Source: Phyto melanocephala (lineage: Eukaryota > Arthropoda > Insecta > Diptera > Rhinophoridae). Taken from it: a stretch of 64,000 nucleotides of DNA. The stretch is from positions 64,504,685-64,568,684 of the forward strand of contig OW799236.1 of assembly GCA_941918925.1 (NCBI GenBank), given 5' to 3'. This document shows, piece by piece, positions 57,288 through 64,000 of this stretch (position 1 is the first letter of the stretch; each line of letters begins with the position of its first letter). The notes below the pieces were generated by a model. That model worked only from the letters and a program-made list of their open reading frames with translations. It was not told the origin of the DNA and ran no database searches. The translations under genes and the position numbers were made by a program.

Positions 57288-58383
57288 CAGTAGACTCGCG
57301 GTAACAAAAACACTGCCTTACGTGAACACCGGATAAGATGAACATAATTTTTTTTACACTGACTACTATGTAGCGTGAACACAGTGAGAAAGCCTTATAA
57401 CGTGAACAAATTTGTCGGTTATCCAAATCGTTTTCATATAAAGGGGTATCCCCGTAAATGATTGCACAGGTTTAGTTTAGTGCGCGCTGCTGATTTAGCA
57501 TGATCTATTCTAAAGTTTTTCGTAAAAAATGTCACAAAAGCTAGCAAAATTCTAAAGGTTATTTTTTTGTGATTGGAAAGGCAAAAAATCTCCTGTGGAC
57601 TATAATTGCTCCAAATTGTAATGGATTACAGCTGCCATTTTTAAAAATTGATTTAACTATTAATGGACGCTATTAGCTATTTAAATTCAACTTGGCAACG
57701 TCTTGAAAAGAAAACAATTGCAAAATGCTGGCTGAACATTTTTAGCTCTTTACTTTACGTCTAGACGAGCCATCGATTTGTCCAGACTAGAACATACCGT
57801 CGGCAGAGCAACTGGCAAAAAATTATTCATTTTCTTTGCTATGGTTAAAACGTATAAAGTGTATTTTGTCGCAATTTTTATGTGTCGTCTCTTTCTTTCA
57901 TATTCAATATTAAACCTCGTTCTTCGAACAAATGTTCTGACAACGCTGTTTGAACAAGAACAAAACTTCGACAACAGCGGTCCACACCAGGCAAATTCAT
58001 GTGCGCACAAAAAATGTTTCGTTGTTCGAACAAATCGATGGCTGGTGTAGACCGTACGTTAGGAGATGAAGAAGACTGTGAAGGGGATATCCCGTTAGCT
58101 TTTTTCAGAGAAAGAATTTTTTCAGCAATTAAAACTAAAAAATTAAAAGATAATCCAAAAAAAGGTAACACATTTTTTAAAATTAATTTTAACGTACTTT
58201 TTTTTTCTTAAAAAAACATATGTACATAACAATTCGAAATACAAAAAAATATAAAAATATGAGTTAAATCACATATCTAACTTATTTGGAAATTTTAAAG
58301 TGTTACACCTTCGTCAACATGAACAACTTCGCAAACGTGAACACGCTCGGTTTTTAATAGTTCACGTTACCGAGAGTCTACTG
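57288..58383 (+). mobile_element. pogo/Tigger-like element, TA duplication, 1.1 kb
   Basis: The ends CAGTAGACTCGCGGTAAC (57288) and, reversed from 58383, CAGTAGACTCTCGGTAAC are flanked by TA (57286-57287, 58384-58385). Ends starting CAGT with a TA duplication are characteristic of pogo/Tigger elements. A second, subterminal pair is 'cgtgaaca' near both ends. Coding remains: near the right end DEEDCEGDIPLAFFRERIFS (58060-58120), plausible as a transposase C-terminus. The rest is deleted. A small MITE lies inside at 57757-58059. Confidence 0.8.
57757..58059. mobile_element. MITE nested in the pogo-like element
   Basis: The left 'agacgagccatcgatttg' and right (inverted) 'acaccagccatcgatttg' share the core AGCCATCGATTTGT, continuing into 'aacaacg'-type sequence. 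It has a second, older copy at 45133-45405. Target duplication unclear ('acgt' on both sides is possible). Confidence 0.65.
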
Positions 58384-58465
58384 TAGTTCCATGCTGTAAT
58401 TCGAGACTTATGTCTTGTGTGTGGGACATCGATAAATTTAATTAATTAATAAATAAATAAAGATA

Positions 58466-59429
58466 AAGTCTATTGATGCTAAGCTGCATGCTGTAAGCTA
58501 TTTATGGAATGAAGTTACGCAAATATCTAGCAATAGAGACCGGGTGACCCTACGCTTCATTCACTGGAAGCCAAGGATAACAGAAGAAAAAGATTATTTT
58601 GTGAGAATAGGTGAAGTCTCTCGTGTACAGTAACAAGCTAGCCACAATTTTGAGCCTGAAATATAGCATCACATTTTCCATTGGTGAAATACCGGTCGAA
58701 TCCTGAAAAAAAATATTCCAAAATTGGAGCCGCCTGCGGCGTCGCCGTTGGCAATATTTACATAAAATAGTCTTCAATAAATAAATGGAAGATGTTAATT
58801 TATCGTTGTAAATAAAAACTTTACTAAATTTTATAAATTTTCTGTTTTGTTTTTTATTTATTTAACTTTTAAAAATCCAAATGGTTAAAACATCGTCCAA
58901 GATTTAATTAAAAATGTTTTTTTTTGTTTATTAAAATTTGATTGAAATCGTTTTTTACCACACACAATGAATATTTGTTTAGTATGTATTCAATTATTTT
59001 CCTTATTTATTAAAACGGAATCAATCAAAAAAATCAAAGCTACTTTGCTGAAAAACTATAAAAACAGACATAAGCACTTTTTCCCTATTGCCATAGAAAT
59101 ATACCATTACGAGTCGGCAGTTTATCAAGTTTATCAGCCATTAGTTATATGGAAATAATGTACTGTTGGCTAACTAAATTGCTTATAGAATTCTGTTGCA
59201 GTAACTTTAATTCAAATAATATGTAGAAAGTTCTCGAACTATTTACCAATTAGAATTCTTGAAGAATTCTTTGTTCTAATATTTATGACTTAAGACAATA
59301 GAAAATGTTTTATGCATCTATAGATATATTTTCCACGAAACTTTCATTTACAGTCAACTTTTAAACACAATTTCTTTGAGAAAAAACTTTTGTTTATTTT
59401 TCAATATACTTATTTCATCTTACGGTTCT
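58466..59429. other. Unassigned sequence
   Basis: 58470-58760 is less AT-rich and reads in part like SSNRDRVTLRFIHWKPRI on the plus strand, but I do not recognise it. The remainder is AT-rich with short ORFs. Confidence 0.4.
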
Positions 59430-59437
59430 GTGTCATA

Positions 59438-59608
59438 CAGGGCTGGGCAAAATACATACTTGATGTATTTCAAATACAAAATACAACAACTTTCAAGTTG
59501 TGTATTTCAAATACAAAATACAAATACTTTCAAACCATGTATTTCAAATACAGATACAAAATACGTATTTGTATCTTGTATCTGTATTTCAAATACTGCC
59601 CAGGCTTG
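59438..59608. mobile_element. hAT-type MITE, 171 bp, GTGTCATA duplication
   Basis: GTGTCATA at 59430-59437 and 59609-59616 is an exact 8-bp duplication. The ends CAGGGCTGGGCAAAATAC and, reversed, CAAGCCTGGGCAGTATTT fit hAT elements. The interior is made of copies of GTATTTCAAATACAAAATAC, which are partly self-complementary. The perfect duplication suggests a young insertion. Confidence 0.85.
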
Positions 59609-59763
59609 GTGTCATATTTAAATCCTTAAATAATTAAAATACCATTATGGAAATGAAGTAGCACTCCACATATCGTGTCTAACTAATAAAGCTCCACAAG
59701 CGGCACAAAGTATTTTGTATCAAATAAGAATTCTTTTCATATGATACTTCCGATAGTACTTTA

Positions 59764-59931
59764 TTAATGATCTTTTGATGAGTTTGTTTGTTTTGTATTG
59801 TTGTTTTTTTTTGCATATTTTTTGCCACTTTTACTAGAAGTGCTAGATTTTTTGTTTGTTTTACTTGAGTAATTAAGGTCGTCGTCATCATATTTAATAC
59901 TTCGCCTTTGGAAGGTGCATAAACAAACCAT
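59764..59931 (-). CDS. Possible C-terminal exon of a host gene, Lys/Ser/Asn-rich tail
   Basis: The minus-strand frame MVCLCTFQRRSIKYDDDDLN leads into a Ser/Lys/Asn-rich tail ending TKQTNSSKDH. The stop TAA overlaps an AATAAA polyadenylation-type hexamer. A short acidic patch followed by a basic low-complexity tail is more protein-like than most ORFs here, and codon third positions vary. No domain, no homologue recognised, and no clear upstream exon. It may equally be an AAC/AAA-rich chance ORF. Confidence 0.25.
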   Translation of the reverse strand: MVCLCTFQRRSIKYDDDDLNYSSKTNKKSSTSSKSGKKYAKKNNNTKQTNSSKDH

Positions 59932-59964
59932 CAAACCATGCGTTATTACAACCACTCCATTCAT

Positions 59965-61470
59965 TGTCTTTTACTGCTTTTAACAACGATTGTTATTATG
60001 TATGTATTTATGTGTGTATGTGATATTGTATTCTATTGTTTTATATATTTTATATTTGTTTGTATTCATTCACTGTATATTAAAAATAAAAAGTGTAAAA
60101 CAATAATAATTATAATAAAAGTTTCATTTGTGAGCACATTAAAAAAACAATCTTAAACTGACTATTTATTTTTTGTTATTTAAATATTAATAAAAAAAAC
60201 TCTAAAAAGCGAAAAAATAAAAATGTTAATTATTGTTTGGCTTTTGAGTGTAAGAAAATAGTAGACAGCAGAAGTATAGAATACCCACTCGTTTTTAGTG
60301 ACCAAAGCCGTTAATGGTTTAAGTTTTCGTGGAAAAAGAAACTCATTATTCTGGTTCAAGAAGGCGTGCTACAATTATCATTAAGGCTTTTTGTTTGTTT
60401 GTATGTACATACAAGAAATCCACACATAAATTGTACTATTTTGGAATTAGTTTCATTTTCTAACTTTTTTCGCTCTGCATTAATTTTCTTAGTTTCATTT
60501 TTTAATATAATTTTTGAGAATCATCTCAGGTTTTCTCTTGTTGAAAGTGAAGTTGCATAAAATTTAAAAGGAAAAATATTTTAAAATTTACTGTGTAATG
60601 AGAATATTGAGTGTCAATTTTGTTTAACAAAAATTTCCTAAAATTATTTCCCAAGTTCTTAATCAAATTTTAAATTTATCTACAATTATTTATTTGAAAT
60701 AAATCGTTTTCTAAACCCTTGATAAATTTGTAGATGTGACATGAACTATGTTCTAATATACCTGCGACTCTGTTAGCGCTATTCTTTCTATTTTGTTAAT
60801 GTTTTTAATATCAAATAATTATTTTTTTATAATTATGAAAACTTAGTTCTCTAATTAATTAGCAAAAAACTAGGTACTATGAGGACATACTAAGGTACTA
60901 TTTAGTCCCTTATTTAGTCCATAGTTTTACTTTTCCAATAACGTGCAGTAACTGAGTAAATACTGAGAAATTTAAAACAATTACTGCCACAAAAAATATT
61001 TAATGCATAAACTGCGTCAACGGAAATTTTGTCATAAATTATAAGTTTATTAGAACAGCTGTTGTAATGCATACCTACATATATCTATACTTTTGATTAC
61101 TCACTACTACTACTTTTTTCATAATAAGAAAATATTTATAAAATGTTTTTTTTTTTAAAGTTTAATTGTTTCGTGTTGCGTAAACTATAAAACACACTTT
61201 TTAACCCTGCTGTTAGACTTAAAAAATCCCGTATCCTAGATTAAGAGACCATTTGGTTCATATATGTTATGATTAAATTAAAATTTTAAACCAATACTTT
61301 ATAACTAATTTGATTGAATATCTCGTTTCCTCCTAGATCGTAACAACTAATTCATATCAATGCAAATGTATTTAGCTGGTAACATGGATAATATAGCTAG
61401 GGCTAGTTTTTTTTCGTTTCCTCTTAGTAAAATGAAATCGAATGAATTTTAACTGTACTCTAAAAATTTA
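59965..61470. other. Unassigned AT-rich sequence
   Basis: No repeat ends or domains were found. Short reiterations such as 'ggtactatgaggacatact' followed by 'aaggtactatttagtccc' occur at 60870-60925. Confidence 0.45.
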
Positions 61471-61926
61471 GAAAGTGACTCGGCTATTTGACTATGATTT
61501 CGAAAATAACGCAACTAGTAATTATCAACCAGAAAGTGAACCAAACGTGGAAACAAATTGCTTTGATCCACTTCTTACTGATAAAAAGAAAATGTTGTGG
61601 AGTGCTACTCCTACTAATACTCAACACATGGGAAGTGCTGTTGAGAATGTTATATCAGCCAGATTGGTATACAGTATATAGATGCAGTAACATGATATTA
61701 ACATTTTTGTGTTCCATTCCACCCTCAATGGGAAAGATAATAATTGAAAATACTAAAAATTACGACAGAGGCAAATTTGGTAACATAAAGAAAGATATTG
61801 ATCAAGACACATTGCAAACATACATACATATATTGTTGTACTTATTCTTGCAGAAGCACATCGGTATGTACATTTTTATTTTAAAAGTTCAGTAAAAATA
61901 TTGCTCTATATAAAATTAATATACAT

Positions 61927-62139
61927 ATCAAGGCATATTTATTCATCTGGTACTCTTGATTCGTCAGCTGATTATTTTTTTCTTCACTTATTTTAAGTTT
62001 CAGCTGTCAAAATGCATAAATAAAAAACAATTTTCTCTCTTTTCTAATTTATTTCAAATGTCAAACTTCATACATAAAAAATATAAACAAAAAAATTCTC
62101 TCCGAACTGCAATTACCAGATGAATAAATATGCCTTGAT
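61927..62139. mobile_element. 213-bp MITE with perfect 26-bp TIRs
   Basis: A 26-bp sequence starting ATCAAGGCATATTTATTC (61927-61952) is exactly inverted at 62114-62139. The interior matches the fragment at 25048-25177. The target duplication was not resolved. It adjoins, and probably interrupted, the mariner-type MITE that continues at 62140. Confidence 0.8.
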
Positions 62140-62397
62140 AAAACACAAATCATTTAGGAAATTATTGCCATTTCTTTCTGCTATGATAATATTGGCTTGG
62201 TTCAATTATGTATGGAACAAAATATCGGCCAAATGGTCCAAATTTTGAATGACAATATTGATGTTCAATTGTTGGGTACGATGATGACTCGAGGTTGATT
62301 GCTCTTTTGCCACACTATCGCGAAAAACAGCAATGTTTTCCATTCAACAAACATTTATGGCTTACATTCAACATCGGCCCTTAAAATTTAACCACCC
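62140..62397. mobile_element. Mariner-type MITE fragment (family of 25325 and 32405)
   Basis: It shares 'aaaacacaaat', 'ggaacaaaatatcggccaaa', 'gttcaattgttgg' and the right end 'cttaaaatttaaccaccct' with the other copies. The left terminal repeat is missing, apparently lost at the junction with the 213-bp MITE. Confidence 0.7.
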
Positions 62398-62700
62398 TTT
62401 AGTTGGAGCGCTGGCAACTTCTCCTTCAAATGATGTACAACTGTCATGAAAATGTAACTGTTAATGCGAAAATTTTGGGAATCGAAGGACGATGTTGATT
62501 TCTACAATTTATGTCATCAAAACCTGCGAAATATGATTTGAAATTTCGGTATACAGTGGATTTGTTCTATATAGGATCATGGAAAAGCTTAAACTGCATA
62601 ACTTGACCAAAACCACGGACATCGCTTTATGCTGGAATTAGTGAAAGGCTTGAAAGAGTAGATATAAAAATTTGTTCTCTACATTTGACTTAGTAAAAAA

Positions 62701-63544
62701 TTATTTTATAGAAAATTAACTTACTTATTTAGGAACAGTACATAAAAATACAATATTTATTACTCCGAATTTGCTGAATGTAAAAAACCTTTTTTTGTTT
62801 CTTATTAGAATTCCACAAACGATATATTATTTTGTTGTTCGTCTAAAGTAGTTTCTTATAGAAGGAGTAGGAGACCGCTAATAAATCTAACGACGTACAA
62901 GTTGTCCCTTATTTTAAAATACAACACTCATTATATTAAAAAATACGAAAAGTATCATCTAAATGAAAAACCCGCTTTGGTCCCTCATATCAGTGTAAAA
63001 ATGCATAGATATTTACTTAAAAACTGCAGATATGAAAAGACGTGATTGAAAGAGATTAGATGCTCTCTTATTTGCATAAAATCAAAACAACCAATTATTA
63101 TCCCAATTTTCCTCTGTTTACCCCGTTACGAATACAGTTAAGTTTTATTAAATTGCCTAATTATTTATTTTATATAAATTTTTGTCCCCTTGAAGTATCC
63201 ATAACAATTATGTTGAACATGTATACAATGTGGTGATATTAATAACTAATTCCTGTATAAAATTATATAAATGGAAAATTTTTACGACGTATGCAACAAT
63301 TCAAAAGTCTTTAATTAATGCGATTTCGTGAAACTTTAAACAAATAATTTTTATATGTAATTTTCGAATTTTATAAGTTTTGTAACACCCGTTACATAGA
63401 AACGATAGTTAAATAACTCAAGAAATTATCCAAATTTTTTTTAAAAATTAGGAAGTTATTATGAAGTGATGTTCACAATAGATGGCTTATCTTTTAAACG
63501 AAGGCTTCTTTTGTCAATTGAGTGTAAACAAACAACTTATTTTT
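62701..63544. other. Unassigned AT-rich sequence
   Basis: No recognisable domain or repeat end between the piggyBac and mariner remnants. Confidence 0.4.
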
Positions 63545-64000
63545 GCTTCGAAGATATTGAGTTTCGTTCCAATAAAACGTCATATTCAGGAAAATTTGCG
63601 TTACTTGCGTTACTTATTTAGTTAAAAAAATGCGATTTTGACACGGTTAACAAAAAACGTCCCGCCCAATAGAAAACGTTTGAAAACTAAGATTTGGAGG
63701 CATTACTCCAAGAAAATGGAGCATAATTTTAAAAATTTTTGCAAGCAGTAGAATTTATAAAACACGTTGAAAGACCATTTTTTGTGTCTAAAGTGCTCCT
63801 TGAACGCTTTGAAGAAAAATTAAATTTTGCACTAAATTATTACTTGCAATTCAAAATGGATCCATCATCTTGATTCAGACCTTGCCCCATCCGAATACTA
63901 TTTGTTTCAATCAATGCAAATACTCTTTAAAAAGTTGCGATTCACTTTACAACAGAATATCAGAAATTGACCAAAAAGGTAAAAATATTCAAAATACCCA
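63545..64000 (+). pseudogene. mariner (DD34D-type) transposase remnant, runs off the window
   Basis: The N-terminal part reads FVPIKRHIQENLRYL then KNAILTRL, resembling the first HTH of mariner transposases. A middle part (NVPPNRKRLKTKIW) resembles the 'RPKKFEDxDLEALL' linker. Near the end DLAPSEYYLFQSMQ is the mariner signature 'DLAPSDYHLFRSMQ' that carries the third catalytic residue. The region with the first two aspartates is deleted. There are several stops. The 3' end lies beyond position 64000. Confidence 0.6.

Larger units (their letters stand above)
56985..58465 (+). pseudogene. LINE C-terminus and 3' tail, split by a pogo-like element
   Basis: The plus strand reads KKRRLHFSSLDRQKRLQVFR then, after a stop, LFIHAVGLWNGIPYRF and LENVESKFL. 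'LWN.IP' near the end is typical of the C-terminus of CR1/Jockey/RTE-type ORF2 proteins. The 3' region is interrupted at 57287 by the pogo-like element and resumes at 58386. It ends with 'ttaattaataaataaataaa' at about 58460. Assignment is moderate because the RT core is missing. Confidence 0.45.
61470..62700 (+). pseudogene. piggyBac-type transposase remnant, split by MITEs
   Basis: First part (61475-61890): NVETNCFDPLLTDKKKMLWS and ATPTNTQHMGSAVENVISAR. A shifted frame gives IPPSMGKIIIENTKNY and DIDQDTLQTYIHILL. That is the order of the piggyBac N-terminal region ('W...P', '...E.NI', then 'TN.YA' and 'E...FIGLL'). Second part (62480-62590): LGIEGRC-stop-FLQFMSSKPAKYDLKFRY, matching the 'FRGRCxFRQYMPxKPxKYGIK' block of piggyBac catalytic domains. 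Between them lie two MITEs (61927-62397) and a deletion that removes the first catalytic Asp region. No terminal repeats found. Confidence 0.55.

Noticed and set aside
59376..59629. Plus-strand ORFs of 79-81 codons with repeated FQIQNT
   Set aside because: They are translations of the internal repeats of the 171-bp hAT MITE.

Overview
The window looks like intergenic or intronic, repeat-saturated DNA from an insect, most likely a higher (brachyceran) fly. The base composition is strongly AT-rich. The commonest repeat has the hallmarks of the dipteran INE-1/DINE-1 family: a 5' end reading TTTTTATACCC with an inverted echo, an 'accccataaagtatatat' block followed by 'tgtccgtccgtctg', a satellite-like core and a 3' hairpin TTCGGCACAGCCGAA. 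Other pointers are GTAT microsatellites, R1-like and LOA-like LINEs, and a 62-nt intron. No host gene is firmly supported. Two short ORFs (43127-43309 plus, 59764-59931 minus) are the only weak candidates. Nearly all coding sequence is decayed transposon sequence. Family names rest on motif recognition by eye, with no database search.

Layout. 1-2842: mostly unassigned, with a 21-bp-spaced palindrome array (885-958) and a 1-kb unit bounded by inverted repeats. 2843-4879: Helitron carrying a higher-order tandem repeat, abutting an R1-like LINE (4880-6838). 6839-12400: a Tc1/mariner element split by a 3.07-kb intron-containing, probably Sola-type transposon (4-bp ATAT duplication), which itself holds a tRNA-derived SINE; a Transib-like element sits in the same mariner element. 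12525-16104: two DINE-type copies and unassigned DNA. 16105-24306: a DINE-type element split by a Jockey/CR1-type LINE, itself split by a 4.7-kb LOA-like LINE with a 14-bp duplication. 24476-41369: Helitron, DINE-type copies, mariner MITEs, a second Transib-like element, a gypsy-group fragment and other DNA transposons. 41370-46854: the least repetitive stretch. 46855-51742: a deleted Transib-like element, then a DINE-type copy holding a Helitron with Pif1 helicase remains and a mariner fragment. 53021-58465: PIF/Harbinger element, a 572-bp TIR element, DINE-type copies, and a LINE tail split by a pogo-like element. 59438-64000: hAT MITE, piggyBac remnant with MITEs, mariner fragment.

The main result is stratigraphy. 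At least six nests can be read, several with target duplications that, when collapsed, restore the host element's reading frame. Two DINE-type copies carry a mariner MITE at the same site and in the same relative orientation, so the pair probably spread as a composite. Both main DINE-type bodies share one 3' terminal hairpin although their interiors differ. No operon-like or novel defence system was found.
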